Shown here piece after piece: positions 1-8,782 of a DNA stretch of 64,000 nucleotides (within the stretch, counting starts at the first letter, position 1; each line of letters begins with the position of its first letter). The translations under genes were made by a program, and so were the position numbers. The notes beneath the pieces were generated by a model that had not been told where the DNA came from, searched no databases, and worked only from the letters and a program-made list of their open reading frames with translations. The stretch is taken from contig NZ_PSSW01000002.1 of NCBI RefSeq assembly GCF_002933295.1, forward strand, positions 310,001-374,000, written 5' to 3'. The DNA comes from Marinobacter flavimaris (GTDB taxonomy: Bacteria > Pseudomonadota > Gammaproteobacteria > Pseudomonadales > Oleiphilaceae).

Positions 1-17
1 GTTGTACTTTGGGTGCA

Positions 18-50
18 AGCCGTCCCCCGCTTAACCGGCTGCGGACGGCT
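18..50. repeat. Imperfect inverted repeat downstream of liuA
   Basis: AGCCGTCC at 18-25 is mirrored by GGACGGCT at 43-50 around a GC-rich 17-nt centre. It lies just after the liuA stop and could fold at the 3' end of that transcript, but no T-run follows on the minus strand, so calling it an intrinsic terminator is not justified. Confidence 0.35.
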
Positions 51-69
51 ACTGGCTTAAAGCTGCGCG

Positions 70-1239
70 TTATTTGTTCAGGTACAGCTCACGGCCGATC
101 AGCATCCGACGAATCTCGGACGTTCCGGCACCGATCTCATACAGCTTGGCGTCCCGCAGCAGGCGGCCTGTCGGGTATTCGTTGATGTAACCGTTACCGC
201 CGAGCAGCTGGATGGCATCCAGGGCGATTTTGGTGGCCATTTCGGCGGAGTAGAGGATCGCGCCGGCGGCGTCTTTACGGGTGGTTTCCGCGCCACGGTC
301 GGCAGACATGGCAACCATGTAGACGTAGGACTTGGCGGTGTTCATCCAGGTGTACATGTCGGCGACTTTGCCCTGGACCAGTTCGAATTCACCGATGGCC
401 TGGCCGAACTGCTTGCGCTCGCGGATGTAGGGTACGACCACGTCCATAGCGGCTTGCATGATGCCCAGTGGGCCGCCAGAGAGAACCAGGCGTTCGTAGT
501 CGAGGCCGCTCATGAGGACTTTTGCGCCGTTGCCAACACCACCCAGGACGTTCTCCTTGGGTACTTTGCAGTCCTGGAACACCAGCTCACAGGTGTTGGA
601 GCCGCGCATGCCGAGCTTGTCGAGTTTCTGGTGGCGGCTGAAGCCCGGGGCGTCGCGCTCTACGATGAAGGCGGTCACGCCCCTGGAGCCGGCGGAGGTG
701 TCGGTCTTGGCGTAGATGACGTAGGTGTTCGCATCCGGGCCGTTGGTGATCCACATTTTGTTGCCGTTGAGGAGGTAGTGGTCACCTTCATCTTTAGCGG
801 TCAGTTTCATGGAGATGACGTCGGAGCCGGCGTTGGGCTCGGACATGGCCAGGGCGCCAATGTGCTCGCCGCTGACGAGCTTCGGCAGGTATTTCTGTTT
901 CTGTTCTTCGGTGCCGTTGCGGTGAATCTGGTTCACACACAGGTTGGAGTGGGCACCGTAGGAGAGGCCAACGGAGGCGGAAGCACGGCTGATTTCTTCC
1001 ATGGCGATGACGTGCGCCAGGTAGCCCATGTCGGAGCCGCCGTATTCTTCGCTCACGGTGATACCCAGCAGGCCCATGTCGCCCATTTTCCGCCACAGGT
1101 CCATGGGGAACTCGTTGTTGCGGTCAATTTCCTCGGCGCGCGGTGCGATTTCGGAAGCAGCGAAGCCGTTGATCTGCTCGCGGAGCATATCGAGGGTTTC
1201 GCCGAGGCCGAAGTTGAGCTCTGAGTATTGTGATTTCAT
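70..1239 (-). CDS. liuA: Isovaleryl-CoA dehydrogenase
   Basis: A 389-aa flavin acyl-CoA dehydrogenase that converts isovaleryl-CoA to 3-methylcrotonyl-CoA in leucine catabolism and passes electrons to ETF. The sequence has the family's N-terminal helical domain, the MSEPNAGSD substrate/FAD loop near residue 130, and the C-terminal [10 protein letters not shown] loop. The residue before GTSE is Ala, not the usual catalytic Glu. The Glu of YERLVLSGG (about residue 250) is instead where isovaleryl-CoA dehydrogenases carry their base, which separates it from short- and medium-chain enzymes. It lies 29 bp downstream of liuR on the same strand, so the two are probably cotranscribed and controlled by the operator at 1747-1762. 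The remaining liu genes (carboxylase, hydratase, lyase) would be expected to the left, outside the window. Confidence 0.93.
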   Translation of the reverse strand: MKSQYSELNFGLGETLDMLREQINGFAASEIAPRAEEIDRNNEFPMDLWRKMGDMGLLGITVSEEYGGSDMGYLAHVIAMEEISRASASVGLSYGAHSNLCVNQIHRNGTEEQKQKYLPKLVSGEHIGALAMSEPNAGSDVISMKLTAKDEGDHYLLNGNKMWITNGPDANTYVIYAKTDTSAGSRGVTAFIVERDAPGFSRHQKLDKLGMRGSNTCELVFQDCKVPKENVLGGVGNGAKVLMSGLDYERLVLSGGPLGIMQAAMDVVVPYIRERKQFGQAIGEFELVQGKVADMYTWMNTAKSYVYMVAMSADRGAETTRKDAAGAILYSAEMATKIALDAIQLLGGNGYINEYPTGRLLRDAKLYEIGAGTSEIRRMLIGRELYLNK

Positions 1240-1268
1240 CGTTGGCTACCTTTGATTTCTGTCATTCA

Positions 1269-1712
1269 TTAGTTTTCAGCGGTCTGCCTGGCTTCTTCTT
1301 TCGCCGGCGCCTGCTGTTTCTTTTTCTTCTGCAGCTCGGCCAGGGCTTCTCGGCACCGGGCTTCGGCTGTATCCATTTCCATTTCTGCTTGGGCAATGTC
1401 GTTTTTCTGCTGTTCCAGCTGAGCCCGCTTGTTTTCCAGGATGGTCAGCATCTTCAGCAGCTGTTTTTCATTGCCGCTGAGGGTTTCGTCCCACAGGTCG
1501 AACAATTCTTTGGTTTCCGCGAGGGAAAATCCCATTCGCTTGCCGCGGAGAATAAGCTTCAGACGCACTCGATCCTTTGAACTGAAGATCCGTGTCTGCC
1601 CGCGCCGCGTGGGCCTGAGCAGCTCCTGATCCTCGTAGAAACGAATGCTCCGGGTTGTCACGTCGAACTCTTTGGCGAGCTCGCTGATGCTGTATGTCTG
1701 TTTAATGTCCAT
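1269..1712 (-). CDS. liuR: MerR-family regulator of branched-chain acyl-CoA degradation (LiuR-like)
   Basis: A 147-aa MerR-type regulator. The N-terminal winged helix (YSISELAKEFDVTTRSIRFY, residues 6-25) is followed by a long dimerisation helix and a Lys/Gln-rich tail (QKKKKQQAP) near residues 128-136. It lacks the Cys cluster of metal-sensing MerR proteins, as expected for LiuR, which responds to branched-chain metabolites. An AAGGAA ribosome site precedes the ATG. Position next to liuA and a perfect TTTACGT-AA-ACGTAAA palindrome in the divergent promoter support LiuR identity. It probably controls both its own operon and the divergent dehydrogenase-thiolase genes. Confidence 0.88.
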   Translation of the reverse strand: MDIKQTYSISELAKEFDVTTRSIRFYEDQELLRPTRRGQTRIFSSKDRVRLKLILRGKRMGFSLAETKELFDLWDETLSGNEKQLLKMLTILENKRAQLEQQKNDIAQAEMEMDTAEARCREALAELQKKKKQQAPAKEEARQTAEN

Positions 1713-1746
1713 TGGGATTTCCTTTTTAGACTTAGGTTAGATAAAG

Positions 1747-1762
1747 TTTACGTAAACGTAAA
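1747..1762. promoter_or_regulatory. LiuR-type operator
   Basis: TTTACGT-AA-ACGTAAA is a perfect 16-bp palindrome in the 104-bp space between liuR (minus) and the SDR gene (plus). It closely resembles LiuR boxes described for proteobacterial leucine/isoleucine catabolism regulons, and one site can serve both divergent promoters. Confidence 0.8.
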
Positions 1763-1816
1763 GTAGTTTTAGGGTCCGATTTTTAACAAACAGAATCCTG
1801 AAAAGGGGAGTGAACG

Positions 1817-2578
1817 ATGGAATTCAAAAATGTGGCAGCCATTGTAACAGGCGGTGCTTCCGGGCTGGGCGAGGGTGCGGCCCGTGCGCTGGCGGCATCC
1901 GGATGCAAGGTGGCGATCCTGGATCTGCAGAAAGAGCAGGGCCGCAAGGTGGCCGAGGACATCGGCGGGATTTTCCTTGAGTGCGATGTAAGCTCCCCCG
2001 ACAGCGCCGAAGCGGCCATCAACGCCGCCCGTGAGGCCCATGGCCCCTGCGGTATTGCCGTGAACTGCGCCGGTATTGCCACGGCCTCGAAGATTCTGGG
2101 CCGTGAGGGTGTGATGCCGCTGGAGAACTTCAGCAAGGTTATTCAGGTCAACCTGATTGGTACCTTTAATATTCTGCGCCTCGCCGCAGCGGATATGGCC
2201 CAGCGTGAACCTAACGCCGATGGTGAGCGCGGTGTGATTATCAACACCGCGTCGGTGGCCGCCTACGAGGGCCAGATTGGCCAGGCGGCCTACAGTGCCT
2301 CCAAGGGCGGTGTGGTATCGCTGACCCTGCAGTCGGCCCGTGAGCTGGCTCGCGAAGGCATCCGTGTAAATACGATTGCACCGGGCCTGTTCATGACGCC
2401 CATGATGGCGGGTATGCCCGAGGAAGTTCAGGAAAGCCTGGCGGCCACGCTGCCGTTCCCGAAGCGCCTCGGCAAGCCGGAAGAATTCGGCATGATGGTT
2501 GACCAGATGGTGCGCAACCCGATTCTCAACGGCGAAGTGATTCGTCTGGACTGCGCGCTTCGCATGGCGCCCAAGTAA
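1817..2578 (+). CDS. SDR 3-hydroxyacyl-CoA dehydrogenase (type 2/HSD10-like)
   Basis: A 253-aa short-chain dehydrogenase, the standard length of the type-2 3-hydroxyacyl-CoA dehydrogenase group. Visible are the Rossmann [10 protein letters not shown] loop (residues 11-20), NCAGIA near residue 92, catalytic Ser in [10 protein letters not shown] and the YSASK catalytic Tyr/Lys pair near 160. It probably oxidises 3-hydroxy-2-methylbutyryl-CoA or a similar 3-hydroxyacyl-CoA with NAD+. GGGGAG precedes the ATG. It is the first gene of a plus-strand operon with an acyl-CoA dehydrogenase and thiolase, which fits isoleucine/branched-chain acyl-CoA beta-oxidation. The exact substrate is inferred from context. 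Confidence 0.88.
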   Translation: MEFKNVAAIVTGGASGLGEGAARALAASGCKVAILDLQKEQGRKVAEDIGGIFLECDVSSPDSAEAAINAAREAHGPCGIAVNCAGIATASKILGREGVMPLENFSKVIQVNLIGTFNILRLAAADMAQREPNADGERGVIINTASVAAYEGQIGQAAYSASKGGVVSLTLQSARELAREGIRVNTIAPGLFMTPMMAGMPEEVQESLAATLPFPKRLGKPEEFGMMVDQMVRNPILNGEVIRLDCALRMAPK

Positions 2579-2602
2579 AGCATTCAGTTGCAGGAGACAT
2601 AC

Positions 2603-3754
2603 ATGACCGTGTCTGTTGATAAAGAAGAACTGGCGATGTTCCGGGATTCCGTGATCAAGGTCCTGGAAAAAGAAGTGACGCCGCACTACGAAGCCTGGGA
2701 GAAGTCCGGGCTGGTTCCCCGCGAGCTCTGGAACACCCTGGGCAACGCCGGGATGCTCTGCGTGGATGTGCCCGAAGAGTGGGGTGGCATTGGTGCGCCT
2801 TTCCAGTTCTCCGTGGTGGTGGGTGAAGAGCTGGCCCGCATGGGATTCGGCGCGCTGTCCACCAACGTGATGGTGCACTCGGACATCGTGGCTCCTTACC
2901 TGAGCCACATGGGTAATGAAGAGCAACGGCAGCAGTGGCTGCCGTTGCTGGTCTCCGGCGACGCCGTTGGTGCCATTGCCATGACCGAGCCCGGCGCAGG
3001 CAGTGACCTGCAGGCGATTCGCACCAGCGCGGTGAAAGATGGCGATGAGTACATTCTTAACGGCTCCAAGACCTTCATCACCAACGGTCAGCACGCCGAT
3101 ATGGTCATCGTTGCCGCGAAAACCGATCCGAAGGCCGGCGCCCGCGGCATCAGTCTGTTCCTGGTGGACACCTCGCTGCCGGGCTTCAGCAAAGGTCGAA
3201 ACCTCGACAAGATCGGCCAGCATTCCGGGGATACCTCCGAGCTGTTCTTCTCCGACATGCGCATTCCGGCTTCCGCGCTTCTTGGCGAAGAGGGGCAGGG
3301 TTTTGTGTACCTGATGAAGGAACTGCCCCGTGAACGTCTGGTGATCGGTGCCCTCGGCGTAGCTGCCGCCCGTGGCTCCCTGGATCTGACTATTGCCTAC
3401 GCCCAGGAGCGGGAACTGTTCGGACAGAAACTGGCCCAACTGCAGAACACCCGCTTTGAAATCGCGCGCATGGAAACTGACTACCGGGTGAACAAGGCGT
3501 TCGTGGACCAGTGCATCGACCAGTACGACCTGGGCGAACTGGACGCGCCAACCGCCTCCATGGCCAAGTACAGCGCCACCGAAATGCAGTGCCGCGTGGC
3601 CGATGGCTGCCTGCAGCTTTTCGGCGGTTACGGTTACACCACCGAGTATCCGATTTCCCGAGCCTTTATCGACGCGCGGGTGCAGCGAATTTATGGCGGC
3701 ACCTCGGAAGTCATGAAAGAAATCATTGCCCGCTCTGTGCTGGGCAAAGCCTGA
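2603..3754 (+). CDS. Acyl-CoA dehydrogenase (long-chain/isovaleryl-type active site)
   Basis: A 383-aa FAD acyl-CoA dehydrogenase. The ATG at 2603 is chosen over an upstream in-frame TTG because CAGGAGA stands at ribosome-site distance. It has MTEPGAGSD near residue 130 and the C-terminal YGGTSEVMK. The position occupied by catalytic Glu in short/medium-chain enzymes is Gly here. Glu in LPRERLVIGA is the probable base, as in long-chain and isovaleryl-CoA dehydrogenases. Lying 24 bp after the SDR gene and 16 bp before the thiolase, it is plainly in the same operon. It may act on branched or medium-chain acyl-CoAs released by branched-chain amino acid breakdown; the precise substrate cannot be read from sequence. 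Confidence 0.88.
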   Translation: MTVSVDKEELAMFRDSVIKVLEKEVTPHYEAWEKSGLVPRELWNTLGNAGMLCVDVPEEWGGIGAPFQFSVVVGEELARMGFGALSTNVMVHSDIVAPYLSHMGNEEQRQQWLPLLVSGDAVGAIAMTEPGAGSDLQAIRTSAVKDGDEYILNGSKTFITNGQHADMVIVAAKTDPKAGARGISLFLVDTSLPGFSKGRNLDKIGQHSGDTSELFFSDMRIPASALLGEEGQGFVYLMKELPRERLVIGALGVAAARGSLDLTIAYAQERELFGQKLAQLQNTRFEIARMETDYRVNKAFVDQCIDQYDLGELDAPTASMAKYSATEMQCRVADGCLQLFGGYGYTTEYPISRAFIDARVQRIYGGTSEVMKEIIARSVLGKA

Positions 3755-3770
3755 TTAAGTGAGGAAAACC

Positions 3771-4952
3771 ATGAGCAACAACGACGTAGTGATTGCAGGA
3801 TCAGCGCGCACCCCCATGGGTGGCATGATGGGCTCCCTCAGCTCCGTGCGCTCTCCAGACCTGGGCGCCATCTCCATCAAGGCGGCCATTGAACGCTCCG
3901 GCCTACAGCCTGCGGATGTGCAGGAAGTAATCATGGGCTGCGTGCTGCCAGCAGGCCTCGGCCAGGCCCCGGCCCGCCAGGCTTCCCGCGCCTCCGGCAT
4001 TCCGGACAGCTCCGGTTGCACCACCATCAACAAGATGTGCGGCTCCGGCATGCAGGCCGTGATCATGGCTCACGACCAGATCAAGGCCGGTACCAATAAC
4101 ATCATGATCGCCGGCGGCATGGAAAACATGAGCCAGGCACCGTACCTGTTGCCCAAAGCCCGTGGTGGTATGCGCATGGGCCACGGCCAGGTGATGGACA
4201 GCATGTTCCTGGATGGCCTGGAAGACGCCTACGAAGGCGGCCTGATGGGCGTCTTCGCACAGCGCACCGCTGATAAATACGACATCAGCCGCCAGGCCAT
4301 GGATGAATTTGCCATCGGCTCCCTGCAGAAATCCCTGGCAGCCATCGAAAACGGCTGGTTCCGCGACGAAATTGTTCCGGTAACCGTACCTGGCCGTGGC
4401 GGTGACACCGAAGTCGACACCGACGAGCAGCCGGGCAACGCAAAGCCGGAGAAAATCCCGCACCTGAAGCCGGCCTTCGCCAAAGACGGTTCCGTGACCG
4501 CGGCCAACTCCAGCTCCATCAGCGACGGCGCCTCCGCCCTTGTTCTGGCCTCCGCCGCCGAAGCCGACGCCCGTGGCCTGTCACCCCAGGCCCGCATCGT
4601 GGCCCACGCCACCCACGCACGCCTGCCGGCCGAGTTCACCCTTGCGCCCATCGGTTCCATCGAGAAGGTGCTGAAGAAAGCCGGCTGGACCGTGGACGAC
4701 GTGGATCTCTTCGAGATCAACGAAGCCTTCGCCGTTGTCACCCTGGCGGCCATCAACGAGCTGAAACTGCCGGCTGACAAGGTCAACGTCCACGGTGGCG
4801 CCTGTGCCCTGGGGCATCCGATCGGTTCTTCCGGTTCGCGGATCATCGTTACCCTGATCAATGCCCTGAAGCAGCGTGGGCTGAAGCGCGGTGTGGCTTC
4901 GCTGTGTATTGGTGGTGGCGAGGGGACTGCAGTTGCCATCGAGTTGATTTGA
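3771..4952 (+). CDS. Acetyl-CoA C-acyltransferase (thiolase)
   Basis: A 393-aa thiolase. The start at 3771 follows GAGGA; an upstream in-frame GTG at 3759 has no better site. The nucleophilic Cys lies in INKMCGSGMQ near residue 88. The C-terminal GGACALGHPIGSSGSR (His base) and CIGGGEG (second Cys) complete the active site. Length and motifs fit the biosynthetic/degradative acetyl-CoA acetyltransferase group. As the third gene of the LiuR-flanked operon it probably cleaves 2-methylacetoacetyl-CoA or acetoacetyl-CoA, ending isoleucine or leucine breakdown. A composite repeat element begins 11 bp after the stop and may supply the transcript end. Confidence 0.9.
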   Translation: MSNNDVVIAGSARTPMGGMMGSLSSVRSPDLGAISIKAAIERSGLQPADVQEVIMGCVLPAGLGQAPARQASRASGIPDSSGCTTINKMCGSGMQAVIMAHDQIKAGTNNIMIAGGMENMSQAPYLLPKARGGMRMGHGQVMDSMFLDGLEDAYEGGLMGVFAQRTADKYDISRQAMDEFAIGSLQKSLAAIENGWFRDEIVPVTVPGRGGDTEVDTDEQPGNAKPEKIPHLKPAFAKDGSVTAANSSSISDGASALVLASAAEADARGLSPQARIVAHATHARLPAEFTLAPIGSIEKVLKKAGWTVDDVDLFEINEAFAVVTLAAINELKLPADKVNVHGGACALGHPIGSSGSRIIVTLINALKQRGLKRGVASLCIGGGEGTAVAIELI

Positions 4953-4990
4953 TCGATTCTTGTTGTAGCCTGCCCGGCTAGGGGCGGGCT

Positions 4991-5077
4991 GCGGGGTGGC
5001 CGGTGAATTTTTCTTGGAAAAAGAACTCGCTTCGCTCAGACACCTTTTGCCGGCGAAAAATCCACCGGCCACCCCGC
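4991..5077 (-). repeat. Palindromic unit A, copy 1
   Basis: An 87-bp hairpin with outer arms GCGGGGTGGCCGGTG and CACCGGCCACCCCGC, and inner A- and T-rich segments around the core AACTCGCTTCGCTCAGACA. The core reads TGTCTGAGCGAAGCGAGTT on the minus strand, so A is opposite in orientation to B. Confidence 0.85.
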
Positions 5078-5163
5078 GCCGAGATGCTCTCGAGATATCG
5101 CGATTTTCAGAATCTTGCTTTCTCGTTTTTGAAGAAGTGCATTCCTTAGTCCAAAGGACGGTG

Positions 5164-5240
5164 GTGGGGGTACCTTTTCTGGCGGGAAAAAATGTCTGAG
5201 CGAAGCGAGTTGTTTTTCCCAGAAGAAAAGGTACCCCCAC
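5164..5240 (+). repeat. Palindromic unit B, copy 1
   Basis: A 77-bp hairpin with perfect outer arms GTGGGGGTACCTTTTCT and AGAAAAGGTACCCCCAC around TGTCTGAGCGAAGCGAGTT. The core matches unit A in inverse orientation, while the outer arms differ completely. Confidence 0.85.
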
Positions 5241-5371
5241 TGCCGGCCATCCCCCAAGGCAGAAGTCTCACCATCCCAGAAAGCCTGACTTGATATCAGT
5301 CATGCGACCAACTCGATGATTTGCTAGCCTTCAATGCATTGAAATTCCCCGGCATTGGAGAAGGAACCCCC

Positions 5372-6709
5372 GTGCGAAAGCGCCACGAGTTTATTGAGGA
5401 ATCCCGCAAACAGTGGAGTTCCGAACCTGCGTTTGTTGCTTCGATGGCCGCAGCGGCTGTTGGGCTCGGGAATCTGTGGCGGTTTCCGTACATGGTGGGG
5501 GAGAACGGTGGTGGGGCTTTTGTGGTGGCTTATCTGCTGGCGCTGATTGTGGTGGTTTTGCCCATCATGATTCTGGAAGTCTCTGCAGGGCGGCTCTCAA
5601 AAGGCAGTACGGTTCAGACCTACCGGCAGGTGAACCGCTTCGGGGTGGTGTACGGCTGGTTTGTGGTGCTGATCACCGTTGCCATCACCAGCTATTACCT
5701 CGTGATCACCGGCTGGACCCTGGGTTATGCAGTGGATGCGGCAACAAACAACCTCCAGGTTTTTGATGACTTTACCGCGGGGTACAACTCGCTTTGGTAT
5801 TTTTTCGCGGTCACTGTGGTGGGGGCGATCATCCTGGCCAAGGATGTAACAGCGATCGAGCTGTTGTCGAAGATTCTTATGCCGGTGTTGATCGTTGTGA
5901 TGATCGGGCTGGTGATTCTGGCCAGCCGCACATCCGGCTGGGAGCAGACCAAGGATTTCTTTTTCCAGGTGGACTGGAGTCGCCTCACGGACGGCAAGCT
6001 TTGGGCGTTTGCCTTCGGCCAGGCGTTCTATTCTCTGGCGATTGGCCAGGGTTACCTGGTGACCTATGGCAGCTTTATTCCCCGGCAGACCCACGTGCCC
6101 CGGGCCTGTCTGATTGTTGCAGGTACCGAGACCAGTGTGGCGCTGCTGGCGGGCTGGATGATCTTTCCGTTTGTGTTCAGCCTGGGTATGGAGCCGACCG
6201 AGGGCAGTCAGCTGGCGTTTGTGACCATGCCGCGGGTGTTTGAGGATATGGCTGGTGGCTATTGGGTGGGTACGCTGTTTTTCAGCCTGTTTTTTATGGC
6301 GGCGTTCAGTTCCAGCCTGGCCGGGCTGAAGGTGATGATTGCCGCGGTGGCGGAAGAGTTTCGGCTCAGCAATGGCAAGGCTGTGAGTCTTGTTACCCTA
6401 ATGATGCTGGTGCTTGGAACGGCATCTGCACTGAGCTTTACGCCGCTCGAGTGGAATATTGCCGGTGAGCCGGTGCTGGATGTGATCGACCGGGTGGCCG
6501 GGGGTAATGTGATTATCTTCTCCGGGGTGTTGGGCGCCGCTTTGTTCTGCTGGTTTATTCCGCCCGAGAAAATCCGGACAGTGCTGGGTACCCAGAGCCG
6601 TTGGTGGGAGTGGCGGATCTACCTGATTGGCCGCTATCTGCCGCTGGTGATGCTGTTCTGGATTTTGGTGACCTACGCCCTGAACCAGGTAGGCATTACT
6701 CCGACCTGA
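5372..6709 (+). CDS. Sodium-dependent transporter (neurotransmitter:sodium symporter family)
   Basis: A 445-aa inner-membrane Na+-coupled symporter of the LeuT fold. The diagnostic first helix is present (AAVGLGNLWRFPYMVGENGG, about residues 25-44) and roughly eleven to twelve hydrophobic segments follow. The GTG at 5372 is chosen because GGAGAAGGA lies six bases upstream and the protein then opens just before the conserved helix 1. Prokaryotic members import amino acids or related amines; the substrate here is unknown. Its stop overlaps the convergent sigma54 regulator by 14 bp. No partner small subunit is visible. Confidence 0.9.
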   Translation: MRKRHEFIEESRKQWSSEPAFVASMAAAAVGLGNLWRFPYMVGENGGGAFVVAYLLALIVVVLPIMILEVSAGRLSKGSTVQTYRQVNRFGVVYGWFVVLITVAITSYYLVITGWTLGYAVDAATNNLQVFDDFTAGYNSLWYFFAVTVVGAIILAKDVTAIELLSKILMPVLIVVMIGLVILASRTSGWEQTKDFFFQVDWSRLTDGKLWAFAFGQAFYSLAIGQGYLVTYGSFIPRQTHVPRACLIVAGTETSVALLAGWMIFPFVFSLGMEPTEGSQLAFVTMPRVFEDMAGGYWVGTLFFSLFFMAAFSSSLAGLKVMIAAVAEEFRLSNGKAVSLVTLMMLVLGTASALSFTPLEWNIAGEPVLDVIDRVAGGNVIIFSGVLGAALFCWFIPPEKIRTVLGTQSRWWEWRIYLIGRYLPLVMLFWILVTYALNQVGITPT

Positions 6710-8612
6710 CCTGGAATTCTCTCGGTTCGATCTTCAGCTTTTTCAGGCGCGAGGTCAGCGTGGTTGGTTTGATGCCCAGCATGGCGGCCGCGCCGTCATC
6801 ACCGAAGACCCGGCCACTACTCATGGTCAGCGCCCGGGTGAGGTTCTGTTTCTCCAGCTCCCGCAGCTCATGTTCTGTCATCAAGTCACCGCTGTAATGT
6901 CTCGCTGGGGCTACTTCTGCAGGGGTGGTTCGGGCTGCGGATTCCGGCCCCGGCAGGTCCAGATCCAGTCGGCCGTCTGACGTGATCACCTGTCGCTCGA
7001 TCACGTTCTCCAACTCCCGCACGTTGCCGGGCCAGTGATAAGCTCTCAGGGTTTCGACGTCGCGCTCTTTCAGTGCGAGCAGGGGCCGGTTGAACTTCTG
7101 GCAGGCCCGGTTCAGAAACTCCTGGGCGAGGATGGGAATATCCTCCAGACGCCGGCGCAAAGGCACGGATTCAATCGGGAAAACATTTAGTCGGAAGTAG
7201 AGGTCTTCCCGGAAGGTTTTCTCCTGAACTTCCGATTTCAAGTCCCGGTTGGTGGCGGCAATCACGCGAACATCCACCGCCCGGGTGTTGTTTTCGCCCA
7301 CACGTTCGAATTGCTGATCCTGGAGTACCCGGAGCAGTTTGCCCTGAAGTTCCAGCGGGATTTCACCGACTTCGTCCAGGAAGAGTGTGCCGCCATCGGA
7401 GAGTTCGAATCGGCCCACACGGTCACTGACGGCGCCGGTGAAAGCACCTTTGATATGGCCGAAGAACTCGCTCTCGAACAGGTCTTTGGGGATGGCTGCA
7501 CAGTTCACCCGAATCAGGGGGCGGTCTCGCCGACTGCTGGACTGGTGGATGGCCCGGGCAATCAGCTCCTTGCCTGTGCCGGATTCCCCGGTGATCAGCA
7601 CGTTGGCATCGGTGGGCGCCACCATGCCGATACGTCGCACGATGGCTTTGATCGCCTCGCTCTGGCCAAAGATTTCGTGGAAATGATACTCGGCGCTGAG
7701 CTCCTCCTGTAGATAGGCATTCTCCATTTCCAGCCGGTGTTTGAGGGTCTCCACTTCCTCCAGCGCTTTCTGCAGTTCCTTCTGGGCCTCCTGCCGTGCT
7801 GATATGTCCCGGAATACCACCACTGCGCCTACCGGATGCCCGTTATCCAGAATCGGCGTGCTGGTGTATTCCACCGGGAAGCCGCTGCCATCCTTGCGCC
7901 AGAACCAGTCTTCGCCCACGCGCTTCACGCTGGCATCGCGGAAGGCGGCGTAGATCGGGCAGTCCTTGAGTGGGTAAAGGCTGCCATCGGCATGGGAGTG
8001 GTGCACCACGCGATGCAGAACCCGACCCATAAGCTCATCAATTCGCCATCCCAGCATGCGCTCGGCGGCGGGGTTTGCGAAGGTGCCGCGCCCTTCGGCA
8101 TCCACCCCGTAGATGCCTTCCCCGACAGCATGAAGAATCAGCTGGTTTTCCCGCTCCATGTCCTTGAACAGCTCTTCCACCCGCCGCCATTCAAGCAGGC
8201 CGCCCCGATGGTAGTGGTTGGCATCGTGGCGTTCCCGAAGGGTTCGCAGCTGGCGTCTGTCCCTCAGTAACAGCAGCACATTCTGGGTTTCCGCCTCGCC
8301 AACTCTGGATGAGGAGATCTCCAGTTCCACGGTATGACCGTCCCGGTGCTGGAGAAAGAAGTCGCGGCTCCAGCCGTGGCTGCGAAACAGGGTTTCCTCG
8401 GTGAAGGCAATCAGTTGGGGGCGCTGGTCGGTGAACAGGTGGGTGCATGGCGTTCCGACGAGGGATTGCCGGTCGGAGCCGATCATTCGGCCCATGGCGC
8501 TGTTGGCGGACAGAATCAAGTCCCTGCCTGCATCTACCAGCAGGGCAGCCTCTGGCAGGTGGTCGATCCAGTTTCCGGTAAGTTCCGGGGCATTGATGGC
8601 TTCGGTATTCAT
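6696..8612 (-). CDS. Sigma54-dependent enhancer-binding regulator with PAS sensors
   Basis: A 638-aa activator. Two PAS-like regions occupy roughly residues 1-260. The AAA+ domain carries Walker A GESGTGKELIARAIH, the sigma54-contact loop GAFTGA and Walker B LFLDEVGEI, and a Fis-type helix-turn-helix is at the C-terminus (AAMLGIKPTTLTSRLKKL). The ATG at 8612 gives a normal N-terminus; further upstream codons read through the control region. It has no receiver domain, so it probably senses a ligand or redox state directly. It is divergent from the cyanate transporter/cyanase operon, whose promoter has sigma54 spacing and three tandem palindromes. It is therefore the likely activator of that operon and perhaps autoregulated. 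Confidence 0.92.
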   Translation of the reverse strand: MNTEAINAPELTGNWIDHLPEAALLVDAGRDLILSANSAMGRMIGSDRQSLVGTPCTHLFTDQRPQLIAFTEETLFRSHGWSRDFFLQHRDGHTVELEISSSRVGEAETQNVLLLLRDRRQLRTLRERHDANHYHRGGLLEWRRVEELFKDMERENQLILHAVGEGIYGVDAEGRGTFANPAAERMLGWRIDELMGRVLHRVVHHSHADGSLYPLKDCPIYAAFRDASVKRVGEDWFWRKDGSGFPVEYTSTPILDNGHPVGAVVVFRDISARQEAQKELQKALEEVETLKHRLEMENAYLQEELSAEYHFHEIFGQSEAIKAIVRRIGMVAPTDANVLITGESGTGKELIARAIHQSSSRRDRPLIRVNCAAIPKDLFESEFFGHIKGAFTGAVSDRVGRFELSDGGTLFLDEVGEIPLELQGKLLRVLQDQQFERVGENNTRAVDVRVIAATNRDLKSEVQEKTFREDLYFRLNVFPIESVPLRRRLEDIPILAQEFLNRACQKFNRPLLALKERDVETLRAYHWPGNVRELENVIERQVITSDGRLDLDLPGPESAARTTPAEVAPARHYSGDLMTEHELRELEKQNLTRALTMSSGRVFGDDGAAAMLGIKPTTLTSRLKKLKIEPREFQVRSE

Positions 8613-8660
8613 GGCGATGTCCTGAGGGCAGTCGGGGAAAACACAACAAACCCTGTGCCA

Positions 8661-8717
8661 ACTACGAAAAATCGCAGTTAAGACTACGAGAAATCGTGAA
8701 ATACGAAAGTTCGTAGT
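8661..8717. promoter_or_regulatory. Three tandem enhancer-type palindromes
   Basis: Three copies of TACGA-N4-TCGTA lie in tandem. 8661-8678 contains TACGA-AAAA-TCGCA, 8683-8700 contains TACGA-GAAA-TCGTG, and 8702-8715 is the perfect TACGA-AAGT-TCGTA. They sit about 70-125 bp upstream of the -24/-12 promoter at 8783, as expected of upstream activator sites, and also lie upstream of the regulator gene. Confidence 0.75.
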
Positions 8718-8782
8718 CGTTCTGTTTGCGGGCATTTAAATTTTATTTAAATAAAAACAGTCAGTTAAAAAAATAACCGGAC

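Larger units (their letters stand above)
4964..5281. repeat. Composite noncoding repeat element, copy 1 (about 318 bp)
   Basis: This gene-free stretch between the thiolase and an NSS transporter is one repeat unit. It opens with TGTAGCCTG, followed by a GGGGCGGGC-type box, palindrome A (4991-5077), an 86-bp spacer, palindrome B (5164-5240) and a right flank containing GTCTCA and CAGAA. A second copy with the same order lies at 12637-13020, where the length becomes 319 bp once a nested 65-bp repeat is removed. No protein or transposase is encoded. Short open frames reading through the palindromes are by-products. Confidence 0.75.

Noticed and set aside
1769..3439. A 556-codon minus-strand open frame opposite the SDR and acyl-CoA dehydrogenase genes
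   Set aside because: It is antisense to two clear enzymes, is rich in His, Gln, Gly and Arg as expected of a shadow frame of GC-rich coding DNA, and has no recognisable motif.
5036..5257. Short frames reading through the palindromic repeats (for example with LASLRH repeats)
   Set aside because: The coding potential comes from the palindrome core; they occur in both repeat copies without a consistent start or ribosome site.
4964..5281. An insertion sequence
   Set aside because: No transposase frame and no convincing target-site duplication; better described as a noncoding repeat.
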